DNA from: Heliopora coerulea
Lineage: Eukaryota > Cnidaria > Anthozoa > Scleralcyonacea > Helioporidae
Length of the DNA stretch: 64,000 bases
Assembly: GCA_030142905.1 (NCBI GenBank)
Contig: JASJOG010000107.1
Coordinates: 1,054,001 to 1,118,000 of the forward strand
Direction of reading: 5' to 3'
Below are positions 47,145 through 61,127 of this stretch, one piece after another. The position numbers were made by a program, and so were the translations under genes. The notes under the pieces were generated by a model. That model searched no databases. It worked only from the letters and a program-made list of their open reading frames with translations, and was not told where the DNA came from. How positions within the stretch are numbered: position 1 is the first letter of the stretch; each line of letters starts with the position of its first letter.

Positions 47145-50100
47145 TTGAGCGAAATTACGTTGAAAATTTTAGGTGTCAAAATTTGACCAAAAAGGTAAAG
47201 GGGTTAACCTTTGGTTTTTGACGATTTTTCCACCAATTTTCAACTTTCGAAATAAGAGCAGAATGTGAAAGTTTATTGCATAGAAAGTAGTTTTGCAGTG
47301 ATTTCAGTGGTTTTTGAGCGAAATTACGTTGAAAATTTTAGGTGTCAAAATTTGACCAAAAAGGTAAAGGGGTTAACCTTTGGTTTTTGACGATTTTTCC
47401 ACCAATTTTCAACTTTCGAAATAAGAGCAGAATGTGAAAGTTTATTGCATAGAAAGTAGTTTTCCAGTGATTTCAGTGGTTTTTCAGCAAAATTACGTTG
47501 AAAATTTTAGGTGTCAAAATTTGACCAAAATGTAAAGGGGTTAACCTTTGGTTTTTGACGATTTTTCCACCAATTTTCAACTTTCGAAATAAGAGCAGAA
47601 TGTGAAAGTTTATTGCATAGAAAGTAGTTTTGCAGTGATTTCAGTGGTTTTTGAGCGAAATTACGTTGAAAATTTTAGGTGTCAAAATTTGACCAAAATA
47701 TAAAAGGGTTAACCTTTGGTTTCTGACGATTTTTCCACCAATTTTCAACTTTCGAAATAAGAGCAGAATGTGAAAGTTTATTGCATAGAAAGTAGTTTTG
47801 CAGTGATTTCAGTGGTTTTTGAGCGAAATTACGTTGCAAATTTTAGGTGTCAAAATTTGACCAAAAAGGTAAAGGGGTTAACCTTTGGTTTTTGACGATT
47901 TTTCCACCAATTTTCAACTTTCGAAATAAGAGCAGAATGTGAAAGTTTATTGCATAGAAAGTAGTTTTGCAGTGATTTCAGTGGTTTTTGAGCGAAATTA
48001 CGTTGAAAATTTTAGGTGTCAAATTTTGACCAAAATGTAAAGGGGTTAACCTTTGGTTTTTGACGATTTTTCCACCAATTTTCAACTTTCGAAATAAGAG
48101 CAGAATGTGAAAGTTTATTGCATAGAAAGTAGTTTTGCAGTGATTTCAGTGGTTTTTTGAGCGAAATTACGTTGAAAATTTTAGGTGTCAAAATTTGACC
48201 AAAATGTAAAGGGGTTAACCTTTGGTTTTTGACGATTTTTCCACCAATTTTCAACTTTCGAAATAAGAGCAGAATGTGAAAGTTTATTGCATAGAAAGTA
48301 GTTTTGCAGTGATTTCAGTGGTTTTTTGAGCGAAATTACGTTGAAAATTTTAGGTGTCAAAATTTGACCAAAATGTAAAGGGGTTCACCTTTGGTTTTTG
48401 ACGATTTTTCCACCAATTTTCAACTTTCGAAATAAGAGCAGAATGTGAAAGTTTATTGCATAGAAAGTAGTTTTGCAGTGATTTCAGTGGTTTTTGAGTA
48501 AAATTACGTTGAAAATTTTAGGTGTCAAAATTTGACCAAAATGTAAAGGGGTTAACCTTTGGTTTTTGACGATTTTTCCACCAATTTTCAACTTTCGAAA
48601 TAAGAGCAGAATGTGAAAGTTTATTGCATAGAAAGTAGTTTTGCAGTGATTTCAGTGGTTTTTGAGCAAAATTACGTTGAAAATTTTAGGTGTCAAAATT
48701 TGACCAAAATGTAAAGGGGTTAACCTTTGGTTTTTGACGATTTTTCCACCAATTTTCAACTTTCGAAATAAGAGCAGAATGTGAAAGTTTATTGCATAGA
48801 AAGTAGTTTTGCAGTGATTTCAGTGGTTTTTGAGCGAAATTACGTTGAAAATTTTAGGTGTCAAAATTTGACCAAAATGTAAAGGGGTTAACCTTTGGTT
48901 TTTGACGATTTTTCCACCAATTTTCAACTTTCGAAATAAGAGCAGAATGTGAAAGTTTATTGCATAGAAAGTAGTTTTGCAGTGATTTCAGTGGTTTTTG
49001 AGCGAAATTACGTTGCAAATTTTAGGTGTCAAAATTTGACCAAAAAGGTAAAGGGGTTAACCTTTGGTTTTTGACGATTTTTCCACCAATTTTCAACTTT
49101 CGAAATAAGAGCAGAATGTGAAAGTTTATTGCATAGAAAGTAGTTTTGCAGTGATTTCAGTGGTTTTTGAGCGAAATTACGTTGAAAATTTTAGGTGTCA
49201 AATTTTGACCAAAATGTAAAGGGGTTAACCTTTGGTTTTTGACGATTTTTCCACCAATTTTCAACTTTCGAAATAAGAGCAGAATGTGAAAGTTTATTGC
49301 ATAGAAAGTAGTTTTGCAGTGATTTCAGTGGTTTTTTGAGCGAAATTACGTTGAAAATTTTAGGTGTCAAAATTTGACCAAAATGTAAAGGGGTTAACCT
49401 TTGGTTTTTGACGATTTTTCCACCAATTTTCAACTTTCGAAATAAGAGCAGAATGTGAAAGTTTATTGCATAGAAAGTAGTTTTGCAGTGATTTGAGTGG
49501 TTTTTTGAGCGAAATTACGTTGAAAAATTTAGGTGTCAAAATTTGACCAAAATGTAAAGGGGTTAACCTTTGGTTTTTGACGATTTTTCGACCAATTATC
49601 AACTTTCGAAATAAGAGCAGAATGTGAAAGTTTATTGCATAGAAAGTAGTTTTGCAGTGATTTCAGTGGTTTTTGAGCGAAATTACGTTGAAAATTTTAG
49701 GTGTCAAAATTTGACCAAAATGTAAAGGGGTTAACCTTTGGTTTCTGACGATTTTTCCACCAATTTTCAACTTTCGAAATAAGAGCAGAATGTGAAAGTT
49801 TATTGCATAGAAAGTAGTTTTGGAGTGATTTGAGTGGTTTTTGAGCGAAATTACGTTGAAAATTTTAGGTGTCAAAATTTGACCAAAATGTAAAGGGGTT
49901 AACCTTTGGTTTCTGACGATTTTTCGACCAATTTTCAACTTTCGAAATAAGAGCAGAATGTGAAAGTTTATTGCATAGAAAGTAGTTTTGCAGTGATTTC
50001 AGTGGTTTTTGAGCGAAATTACGTTGAAAATTTTAGGTGTCAAATTTTGACCAAAATGTAAAGGGGTTAACCTTTGGTTTTTGACGATTTTTCCACCAAT

Positions 50101-51186
50101 TTTCAACTTTCGAAATAAGAGCAGAATGTGAAAGTTTATTGCATAGAAAGTAGTTTTGCAGTGATTTGAGTGGTTTTTTGAGCGAAATTACGTTGAAAAT
50201 TTTAGGTGTCAAAATTTGACCAAAATGTAAAGAGGTTAACCTTTGGTTTTTGACGATTTTTCCACCAATTTTCAACTTTCGAAATAAGAGCAGAATGTGA
50301 AAGTTTATTGCATAGAAAGTAGTTTTGCAGTGATTTCAGTGGTTTTTTGAGCGAAATTACGTTGAAAATTTTAGGTGTCAAAATTTGACCAAAATGTAAA
50401 GGGGTTAACCTTTGGTTTTTGACGATTTTTCCACCAATTTTCAACTTTCGAAATAAGAGCAGAATGTGAAAGTTTATTGCATAGAAAGTAGTTTTGCAGT
50501 GATTTCAGTGGTTTTTGAGCGAAATTACGTTGAAAATTTTAGGTGTCAAAATTTGACCAAAATGTAAAGGGGTTAACCTTTGGTTTCTAACGATTTTTCC
50601 ACCAATTTTCAACTTTCGAAATAAGAGCAGAATGTGAAAGATTATTGCATAGAAAGTAGTTTTGCAGTGATTTCAGTGGTTTTTGAGCGAAATTACGTTG
50701 AAAATTTTAGGTGTCAAAATTTGACCAAAATGTAAAGGGGTTAACCTTTGGTTTTTGACGATTTTTCCACTAATTTTCAACTTTCGAAATAAGAGCAGAA
50801 TGTGAAAGTTTATTGCATAGAAAGTAGTTTTGCAGTGATTTCAGTGGTTTTTGAGCGAAATTACGTTGAAAATTTTAGGTGTCAAAATTTGACCAAAATG
50901 TAAAGGGGTTAACCTTTGGTTTTTGACGATTTTTCCACCAATTTTCAACTTTCGAAATAAGAGCAGAATGTGAAAGTTTATTGCATAGAAAGTAGTTTTG
51001 CAGTGATTTCAGTGGTTTTTGAGCGAAATTACGTTGAAAATTTTAGGTGTCAAAATTTGACCAAAATGTAAAGGGGTTAACCTTTGGTTTTTGACGATTT
51101 TTCCACCAATTTTCAACTTTCGAAATAAGAGCAGAATGTGAAAGTTTATTGCATAGAAAGTAGTTTTGCAGTGATTTCAGTGGTTT
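47145..51186. repeat. Satellite, mixed order, about 24 monomers
   Basis: Marks are TTTTCCAGTG with TTTTCAGCAAAATT near 47,460, ACCAAAATATAAAAGGG near 47,694, GTTGCAAATTTTAGG with AAAAAGG near 47,833 and 49,012 (7 monomers apart), GTTCAC at 48,383, GAAAAATTTAGG near 49,521, CAATTATCAAC near 49,593, TTTTGGAGTG near 49,820, TTTCTAACG near 50,584 and GAAAGATTATTG near 50,637. No other content is seen. Confidence 0.9.
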
Positions 51187-52535
51187 TTGAGCGAAATTAC
51201 GTTGAAAATTTTAGGTGTCAAAATTTGACCAAAATGTAAAGGGGTTAACCTTTGGTTTCTGACGATTTTTCGACCAATTTTCAACTTTCGAAATAAGAGC
51301 AGAATGTGAAAGATTATTGCATAGAAAGTAGTTTTGCAGTGATTTCAGTGGTTTTTGAGCGAAATTACGTTGAAAATTTTAGGTGTCAAAATTTGACCAA
51401 AATGTAAAGGGGTTAACCTTTGGTTTTTGACGATTTTTCCACTAATTTTCAACTTTCGAAATAAGAGCAGAATGTGAAAGTTTATTGCATAGAAAGTAGT
51501 TTTGCTGTGATTTCAGTGGTTTTTTGAGCGAAATTACGTTGAAAATTTTAGGTGTCAAAATTTGACCAAAATGTAAAGGGGTTAACCTTTGGTTTTTGAC
51601 GATTTTTCCACCAATTTTCAACTTTCGAAATAAGAGCAGAATGTGAAAGTTTATTGCATAGAAAGTAGTTTTGCAGTGATTTCAGTGGTTTTTGAGCGAA
51701 ATTACGTTGAAAATTTTAGGTGTCAAAATTTGACCAAAATGTAAAGGGGTTAACCTTTGGTTTCTGACGATTTTTCCACCAATTTTCAACTTTCGAAATA
51801 AGAGCAGAATGTGAAAGTTTATTGCATAGAAAGTAGTTTTGCCGTGATTTGAGTGGTTTTTAAGCGAAATTACGTTGAAAATTTTAGGTGTCAAAATTTG
51901 ACCAAAAAGGTAAAGGGGTTAACCTTTGGTTTCTGACGATTTTTCGACCAATTTTCAACTTTCGAAATAAGAGCAGAATGTGAAAGTTTATTGCATAGAA
52001 AGTAGTTTTGCAGTGATTTGAGTGGTTTTTGAGCGAAATTACGTTGAAAATTTTAGGTGTCAAAATTTGACCAAAAAGGTAAAGGGGTTAACCTTTGGTT
52101 TTTGACGATTTTTCCACCAATTTTCAACTTTCGAAATAAGAGCAGAATGTGAAAGTTTATTGCATAGAAAGTAGTTTTGCAGTGATTTCAGTGGTTTTTG
52201 AGCGAAATTACGTTGAAAATTTTAGGTGTCAAATTTTGACCAAAATGTAAAGGGGTTAACCTTTGGTTTTTGACGATTTTTCCACCAATTTTCAACTTTC
52301 GAAATAAGAGCAGAATGTGAAAGTTTATTGCATAGAAAGTAGTTTTGCAGTGATTTCAGTGGTTTTTTGAGCGAAATTACGTTGAAAATTTTAGGTGTCA
52401 AAATTTGACCAAAATGTAAAGGGGTTAACCTTTGGTTTTTGACGATTTTTCCACCAATTTTCAACTTTCGAAATAAGAGCAGAATGTGAAAGTTTATTGC
52501 ATAGAAAGTAGTTTTGCAGTGATTTCAGTGGTTTT
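51187..52535. repeat. 8-monomer higher-order unit, copy 1 of 5
   Basis: The order is: GAAAGATTATTG monomer (51,308); CCACTAATT with GCTGTGATTT and 6-T junction; plain; TTTCTGACG with GATTTGAG; TTTTTAAGCG with AAAAAGG and TTTCTGACG; AAAAAGG; position-37 flip with 6-T; 6-T. Here the fourth monomer also has GCCGTGATTTG. The stretch 51187-52871 matches 56073-57757 at +4,886. Confidence 0.92.
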
Positions 52536-53207
52536 TTGAGCGAAATTACGTTGAAAATTTTAGGTGTCAAAATTTGACCAAAATGTAAAGGGGTTAACCT
52601 TTGGTTTTTGACGATTTTTCCACCAATTTTCAACTTTCGAAATAAGAGCAGAATGTGAAAGTTTATTGCATAGAAAGTAGTTTTGCAGTGATTTCAGTGG
52701 TTTTTGAGCGAAATTACGTTGAAAATTTTAGGTGTCAAAATTTGACCAAAATGTAAAGGGGTTAACCTTTGGTTTCTGACGATTTTTCCACCAATTTTCA
52801 ACTTTCGAAATAAGAGCAGAATGTGAAAGTTTATTGCATAGAAAGTAGTTTTGCAGTGATTTCAGTGGTTTTTGAGCGAAATTACGTTGAAAATTTTAGG
52901 TGTCAAAATTTGACCAAAATGTAAAGGGGTTAACCTTTGGTTTTTGACGATTTTTCCACCAATTTTCAACTTTCGAAATAAGAGCAGAATGTGAAAGTTT
53001 ATTGCATAGAAAGTAGTTTTGCAGTGATTTCAGTGGTTTTTGAGCGAAATTACGTTGAAAATTTTAGGTGTCAAAATTTGACCAAAATGTAAAGGGGTTA
53101 ACCTTTGGTTTTTGACGATTTTTCCACCAATTTTCAACTTTCGAAATAAGAGCAGAATGTGAAAGTTTATTGCATAGAAAGTAGTTTTGCAGTGATTTCA
53201 GTGGTTT

Positions 53208-54555
53208 TTGAGCGAAATTACGTTGAAAATTTTAGGTGTCAAAATTTGACCAAAATGTAAAGGGGTTAACCTTTGGTTTTTGACGATTTTTCCACCAATT
53301 TTCAACTTTCGAAATAAGAGCAGAATGTGAAAGTTTATTGCATAGAAAGTAGTTTTGCAGTGATTTCAGTGGTTTTTGAGCGAAATTACGTTGAAAATTT
53401 TAGGTGTCAAAATTTGACCAAAATGTAAAGGGGTTAACCTTTGGTTTTTGACGATTTTTCCACTAATTTTCAACTTTCGAAATAAGAGCAGAATGTGAAA
53501 GTTTATTGCATAGAAAGTAGTTTTGCTGTGATTTCAGTGGTTTTTTGAGCGAAATTACGTTGAAAATTTTAGGTGTCAAAATTTGACCAAAATGTAAAGG
53601 GGTTAACCTTTGGTTTTTGACGATTTTTCCACCAATTTTCAACTTTCGAAATAAGAGCAGAATGTGAAAGTTTATTGCATAGAAAGTAGTTTTGCAGTGA
53701 TTTCAGTGGTTTTTGAGCGAAATTACGTTGAAAATTTTAGGTGTCAAAATTTGACCAAAATGTAAAGGGGTTAACCTTTGGTTTCTGACGATTTTTCCAC
53801 CAATTTTCAACTTTCGAAATAAGAGCAGAATGTGAAAGTTTATTGCATAGAAAGTAGTTTTGCAGTGATTTGAGTGGTTTTTAAGCGAAATTACGTTGAA
53901 AATTTTAGGTGTCAAAATTTGACCAAAAAGGTAAAGGGGTTAACCTTTGGTTTCTGACGATTTTTCCACCAATTTTCAACTTTCGAAATAAGAGCAGAAT
54001 GTGAAAGTTTATTGCATAGAAAGTAGTTTTGCAGTGATTTGAGTGGTTTTTGAGCGAAATTACGTTGAAAATTTTAGGTGTCAAAATTTGACCAAAAAGG
54101 TAAAGGGGTTAACCTTTGGTTTTTGACGATTTTTCCACCAATTTTCAACTTTCGAAATAAGAGCAGAATGTGAAAGTTTATTGCATAGAAAGTAGTTTTG
54201 CAGTGATTTCAGTGGTTTTTGAGCGAAATTACGTTGAAAATTTTAGGTGTCAAATTTTGACCAAAATGTAAAGGGGTTAACCTTTGGTTTTTGACGATTT
54301 TTCCACCAATTTTCAACTTTCGAAATAAGAGCAGAATGTGAAAGTTTATTGCATAGAAAGTAGTTTTGCAGTGATTTCAGTGGTTTTTTGAGCGAAATTA
54401 CGTTGAAAATTTTAGGTGTCAAAATTTGACCAAAATGTAAAGGGGTTAACCTTTGGTTTTTGACGATTTTTCCACCAATTTTCAACTTTCGAAATAAGAG
54501 CAGAATGTGAAAGTTTATTGCATAGAAAGTAGTTTTGCAGTGATTTCAGTGGTTT
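53208..54555. repeat. 8-monomer higher-order unit, copy 2 of 5
   Basis: It has the same order as copy 1, 2,021 bp (12 monomers) downstream, but the first monomer lacks the TTTCTGACG and AGATTATTG changes. CCACTAATT, GCTGTG and TTTTTAAGCG are present. Confidence 0.9.
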
Positions 54556-56072
54556 TTGAGCGAAATTACGTTGAAAATTTTAGGTGTCAAAATTTGACCA
54601 AAATGTAAAGGGGTTAACCTTTGGTTTCTGACGATTTTTCCACCAATTTTCAACTTTCGAAATAAGAGCAGAATGTGAAAGTTTATTGCATAGAAAGTAG
54701 TTTTGCAGTGATTTCAGTGGTTTTTGAGCGAAATTACGTTGCAAATTTTAGGTGTCAAAATTTGACCAAAAAGGTAAAGGGGTTAACCTTTGGTTTTTGA
54801 CGATTTTTCCACCAATTTTCAACTTTCGAAATAAGAGCAGAATGTGAAAGTTTATTGCATAGAAAGTAGTTTTGCAGTGATTTCAGTGGTTTTTGAGCGA
54901 AATTACGTTGAAAATTTTAGGTGTCAAAATTTGACCAAAATGTAAAGGGGTTAACCTTTGGTTTTTGACGATTTTTCCACCAATTTTCAACTTTCGAAAT
55001 AAGAGCAGAATGTGAAAGTTTATTGCATAGAAAGTAGTTTTGCAGTGATTTCAGTGGTTTTTTGAGCGAAATTACGTTGAAAATTTTAGGTGTCAAAATT
55101 TGACCAAAATGTAAAGGGGTTAACCTTTGGTTTTTGACGATTTTTCCACCAATTTTCAACTTTCGAAATAAGAGCAGAATGTGAAAGTTTATTGCATAGA
55201 AAGTAGTTTTGCAGTGATTTCAGTGGTTTTTTGAGCGAAATTACGTTGAAAATTTTAGGTGTCAAAATTTGACCAAAATGTAAAGGGGTTAACCTTTGGT
55301 TTTTGACGATTTTTCCACCAATTTTCAACTTTCGAAATAAGAGCAGAATGTGAAAGTTTATTGCATAGAAAGTAGTTTTGCAGTGATTTCAGTGGTTTTT
55401 GAGCGAAATTACGTTGAAAATTTTAGGTGTCAAAATTTGACCAAAATGTAAAGGGGTTAACCTTTGGTTTCTGACGATTTTTCCACCAATTTTCAACTTT
55501 CGAAATAAGAGCAGAATGTGAAAGTTTATTGCATAGAAAGTAGTTTTGCAGTGATTTCAGTGGTTTTTGAGCGAAATTACGTTGAAAATTTTAGGTGTCA
55601 AAATTTGACCAAAAAGGTAAAGGGGTTAACCTTTGGTTTTTGACGATTTTTCCACCAATTTTCAACTTTCGAAATAAGAGCAGAATGTGAAAGTTTATTG
55701 CATAGAAAGTAGTTTTGCAGTGATTTCAGTGGTTTTTGAGCGAAATTACGTTGAAAATTTTAGGTGTCAAATTTTGACCAAAATGTAAAGGGGTTAACCT
55801 TTGGTTTTTGACGATTTTTCCACCAATTTTCAACTTTCGAAATAAGAGCAGAATGTGAAAGTTTATTGCATAGAAAGTAGTTTTGCAGTGATTTGAGTGG
55901 TTTTTTGAGCGAAATTACGTTGAAAATTTTAGGTGTCAAAATTTGACCAAAATGTAAAGAGGTTAACCTTTGGTTTTTGACGATTTTTCCACCAATTTTC
56001 AACTTTCGAAATAAGAGCAGAATGTGAAAGTTTATTGCATAGAAAGTAGTTTTGCAGTGATTTCAGTGGTTT

Positions 56073-57421
56073 TTGAGCGAAATTACGTTGAAAATTTTAG
56101 GTGTCAAAATTTGACCAAAATGTAAAGGGGTTAACCTTTGGTTTCTGACGATTTTTCCACCAATTTTCAACTTTCGAAATAAGAGCAGAATGTGAAAGAT
56201 TATTGCATAGAAAGTAGTTTTGCAGTGATTTCAGTGGTTTTTGAGCGAAATTACGTTGAAAATTTTAGGTGTCAAAATTTGACCAAAATGTAAAGGGGTT
56301 AACCTTTGGTTTTTGACGATTTTTCCACTAATTTTCAACTTTCGAAATAAGAGCAGAATGTGAAAGTTTATTGCATAGAAAGTAGTTTTGCTGTGATTTC
56401 AGTGGTTTTTTGAGCGAAATTACGTTGAAAATTTTAGGTGTCAAAATTTGACCAAAATGTAAAGGGGTTAACCTTTGGTTTTTGACGATTTTTCCACCAA
56501 TTTTCAACTTTCGAAATAAGAGCAGAATGTGAAAGTTTATTGCATAGAAAGTAGTTTTGCAGTGATTTCAGTGGTTTTTGAGCGAAATTACGTTGAAAAT
56601 TTTAGGTGTCAAAATTTGACCAAAATGTAAAGGGGTTAACCTTTGGTTTCTGACGATTTTTCCACCAATTTTCAACTTTCGAAATAAGAGCAGAATGTGA
56701 AAGTTTATTGCATAGAAAGTAGTTTTGCCGTGATTTGAGTGGTTTTTAAGCGAAATTACGTTGAAAATTTTAGGTGTCAAAATTTGACCAAAAAGGTAAA
56801 GGGGTTAACCTTTGGTTTCTGACGATTTTTCGACCAATTTTCAACTTTCGAAATAAGAGCAGAATGTGAAAGTTTATTGCCTAGAAAGTAGTTTTGCAGT
56901 GATTTGAGTGGTTTTTGAGCGAAATTACGTTGAAAATTTTAGGTGTCAAAATTTGACCAAAAAGGTAAAGGGGTTAACCTTTGGTTTTTGACGATTTTTC
57001 CACCAATTTTCAACTTTCGAAATAAGAGCAGAATGTGAAAGTTTATTGCATAGAAAGTAGTTTTGCAGTGATTTCAGTGGTTTTTGAGCGAAATTACGTT
57101 GAAAATTTTAGGTGTCAAATTTTGACCAAAATGTAAAGGGGTTAACCTTTGGTTTTTGACGATTTTTCCACCAATTTTCAACTTTCGAAATAAGAGCAGA
57201 ATGTGAAAGTTTATTGCATAGAAAGTAGTTTTGCAGTGATTTCAGTGGTTTTTTGAGCGAAATTACGTTGAAAATTTTAGGTGTCAAAATTTGACCAAAA
57301 TGTAAAGGGGTTAACCTTTGGTTTTTGACGATTTTTCCACCAATTTTCAACTTTCGAAATAAGAGCAGAATGTGAAAGTTTATTGCATAGAAAGTAGTTT
57401 TGCAGTGATTTCAGTGGTTTT
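56073..57421. repeat. 8-monomer higher-order unit, copy 3 of 5
   Basis: It carries AGATTATTG (56,197), CCACTAATT, GCTGTG, GCCGTGATTTG, TTTTTAAGCG and the flip. It shares GCCGTG only with copy 1, so these two are closest relatives despite copy 2 lying between them. TTGCCTAGAAAG near 56,878 is private. Confidence 0.92.
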
Positions 57422-57757
57422 TTGAGCGAAATTACGTTGAAAATTTTAGGTGTCAAAATTTGACCAAAATGTAAAGGGGTTAACCTTTGGTTTTTGACGA
57501 TTTTTCCACCAATTTTCAACTTTCGAAATAAGAGCAGAATGTGAAAGTTTATTGCATAGAAAGTAGTTTTGCAGTGATTTCAGTGGTTTTTGAGCGAAAT
57601 TACGTTGAAAATTTTAGGTGTCAAAATTTGACCAAAATGTAAAGGGGTTAACCTTTGGTTTCTGACGATTTTTCCACCAATTTTCAACTTTCGAAATAAG
57701 AGCAGAATGTGAAAGTTTATTGCATAGAAAGTAGTTTTGCAGTGATTTCAGTGGTTT

Positions 57758-59779
57758 TTGAGCGAAATTACGTGGCAAACTTTAGGTGTCAAAATTTGAC
57801 CAAAAAGGTAAAGGGGTTAACCTTTGGTTTTTGACGATTTTTCCACCAATTTTCAACTTTCGAAATAAGAGCAGAATGTGAAAGTTTATTGCATAGAAAG
57901 TAGTTTTGCAGTGATTTCAGTGGTTTTTGAGCGAAATTACGTTGAAAATTTTAGGTGTCAAATTTTGACCAAAATGTAAAGGGGTTAACCTTTGGTTTTT
58001 GACGATTTTTCCACCAATTTTCAACTTTCGAAATAAGAGCAGAATGTGAAAGTTTATTGCATAGAAAGTAGTTTTGCAGTGATTTCAGTGGTTTTTCAGC
58101 GAAATTACGTTGAAAATTTTAGGTGTCAAATTTTGACCAAAATGTAAAGGGGTTAACCTTTGGTTTTTGACGATTTTTCCACCAATTTTCAACTTTCGAA
58201 ATAAGAGCAGAATGTGAAAGTTTATTGCATAGAAAGTAGTTTTGCAGTGATTTCAGTGGTTTTTTGAGCGAAATTACGTTGAAAATTTTAGGTGTCAAAA
58301 TTTGACCAAAATGTAAAGAGGTTAACCTTTGGTTTTTGACGATTTTTCCACCAATTTTCAACTTTCGAAATAAGAGCAGAATGTGAAAGTTTATTGCATA
58401 GAAAGTAGTTTTGCAGTGATTTGAGTGGTTTTTTGAGCGAAATTACGTTGAAAATTTTAGGTGTCAAAATTTGACCAAAATGTAAAGGGGTTAACCTTTG
58501 GTTTTTGACGATTTTTCCACCAATTTTCAACTTTCGAAATAAGAGCAGAATGTGAAAGTTTATTGCATAGAAAGTAGTTTTGCAGTGATTTCAGTGGTTT
58601 TTTGAGCGAAATTACGTTGAAAATTTTAGGTGTCAAAATTTGACCAAAATGTAAAGGGGTTAACCTTTGGTTTTTGACGATTTTTCCACCAATTTTCAAC
58701 TTTCGAAATAAGAGCAGAATGTGAAAGTTTATTGCATAGAAAGTAGTTTTGCAGTGATTTCAGTGGTTTTTGAGCGAAATTACGTTGAAAATTTTAGGTG
58801 TCAAAATTTGACCAAAATGTAAAGGGGTTAACCTTTGGTTTCTGACGATTTTTCCACCAATTTTCAACTTTCGAAATAAGAGCAGAATGTGAAAGTTTAT
58901 TGCATAGAAAGTAGTTTTGCAGTGATTTCAGTGGTTTTTGAGCGAAATTACGTTGAAAATTTTAGGTGTCAAAATTTGACCAAAATGTAAAGGGGTTAAC
59001 CTTTGGTTTTTGACGATTTTTCCACCAATTTTCAACTTTCGAAATAAGAGCAGAATGTGAAAGTTTATTGCATAGAAAGTAGTTTTGCAGTGATTTCAGT
59101 GGTTTTTTGAGCGAAATTACGTTGAAAATTTTAGGTGTCAAAATTTGACCAAAATGTAAAGGGGTTAACCTTTGGTTTTTGACGATTTTTCCACCAATTT
59201 TCAACTTTCGAAATAAGAGCAGAATGTGAAAGTTTATTGCATAGAAAGTAGTTTTGCAGTGATTTCAGTGGTTTTTGAGCGAAATTACGTTGAAAATTTT
59301 AGGTGTCAAAATTTGACCAAAATGTAAAGGGGTTAACCTTTGGTTTTTGACGATTTTTCCACCAATTTTCAACTTTCGAAATAAGAGCAGAATGTGAAAG
59401 TTTATTGCATAGAAAGTAGTTTTGCAGTGATTTCAGTGGTTTTTGAGCGAAATTACGTTGAAAATTTTAGGTGTCAAATTTTGACCAAAATGTAAAGGGG
59501 TTAACCTTTGGTTTTTGACGATTTTTCCACCAATTTTCAACTTTCGAAATAAGAGCAGAATGTGAAAGTTTATTGCATAGAAAGTAGTTTTGCAGTGATT
59601 TGAGTGGTTTTTTGAGCGAAATTACGTTGAAAATTTTAGGTGTCAAAATTTGACCAAAATGTAAAGGGGTTAACCTTTGGTTTTTGACGATTTTTCCACC
59701 AATTTTCAACTTTCGAAATAAGAGCAGAATGTGAAAGTTTATTGCATAGAAAGTAGTTTTGCAGTGATTTCAGTGGTTT
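57758..59779. repeat. Satellite filler between 8-monomer units
   Basis: The first monomer has a unique ACGTGGCAAACTTTAGG near 57,772, a mutated relative of the GTTGCAAATTTTAGG/AAAAAGG lineage. Flip monomers occur near 57,927, 58,095 and 59,443; two consecutive flips (57.9 and 58.1 kb) are unusual. Several 6-T monomers and TTTCTGACG monomers make up the rest. Confidence 0.88.
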
Positions 59780-61127
59780 TTGAGCGAAATTACGTTGAAA
59801 ATTTTAGGTGTCAAAATTTGACCAAAATGTAAAGGGGTTAACCTTTGGTTTCTGACGATTTTTCCACCAATTTTCAACTTTCGAAATAAGAGCAGAATGT
59901 GAAAGATTATTGCATAGAAAGTAGTTTTGCAGTGATTTCAGTGGTTTTTGAGCGAAATTACGTTGAAAATTTTAGGTGTCAAAATTTGACCAAAATGTAA
60001 AGGGGTTAACCTTTGGTTTTTGACGATTTTTCCACCAATTTTCAACTTTCGAAATAAGAGCAGAATGTGAAAGTTTATTGCATAGAAAGTAGTTTTGCTG
60101 TGATTTCAGTGGTTTTTTGAGCGAAATTACGTTGAAAATTTTAGGTGTCAAAATTTGACCAAAATGTAAAGGGGTTAACCTTTGGTTTTTGACGATTTTT
60201 CCACCAATTTTCAACTTTCGAAATAAGAGCAGAATGTGAAAGTTTATTGCATAGAAAGTAGTTTTGCAGTGATTTCAGTGGTTTTTGAGCGAAATTACGT
60301 TGAAAATTTTAGGTGTCAAAATTTGACCAAAATGTAAAGGGGTTAACCTTTGGTTTCTGACGATTTTTCCACCAATTTTCAACTTTCGAAATAAGAGCAG
60401 AATGTGAAAGTTTATTGCATAGAAAGTAGTTTTGCAGTGATTTGAGTGGTTTTTAAGCGAAATTACGTTGAAAATTTTAGGTGTCAAAATTTGACCAAAA
60501 AGGTAAAGGGGTTAACCTTTGGTTTCTGACGATTTTTCCACCAATTTTCAACTTTCGAAATAAGAGCAGAATGTGAAAGTTTATTGCATAGAAAGTAGTT
60601 TTGCAGTGATTTGAGTGGTTTTTGAGCGAAATTACGTTGAAAATTTTAGGTGTCAAAATTTGACCAAAAAGGTAAAGGGGTTAACCTTTGGTTTTTGACG
60701 ATTTTTCCACCAATTTTCAACTTTCGAAATAAGAGCAGAATGTGAAAGTTTATTGCATAGAAAGTAGTTTTGCAGTGATTTCAGTGGTTTTTGAGCGAAA
60801 TTACGTTGAAAATTTTAGGTGTCAAATTTTGACCAAAATGTAAAGGGGTTAACCTTTGGTTTTTGACGATTTTTCCACCAATTTTCAACTTTCGAAATAA
60901 GAGCAGAATGTGAAAGTTTATTGCATAGAAAGTAGTTTTGCAGTGATTTCAGTGGTTTTTTGAGCGAAATTACGTTGAAAATTTTAGGTGTCAAAATTTG
61001 ACCAAAATGTAAAGGGGTTAACCTTTGGTTTTTGACGATTTTTCCACCAATTTTCAACTTTCGAAATAAGAGCAGAATGTGAAAGTTTATTGCATAGAAA
61101 GTAGTTTTGCAGTGATTTCAGTGGTTT
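59780..61127. repeat. 8-monomer higher-order unit, copy 4 of 5
   Basis: AGATTATTG is at 59,904, GCTGTG near 60,096, TTTTTAAGCG near 60,452, and the flip in the seventh monomer. It lacks CCACTAATT (has CCACCAATT). It sits 3,707 bp (22 monomers) after copy 3. Confidence 0.92.
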
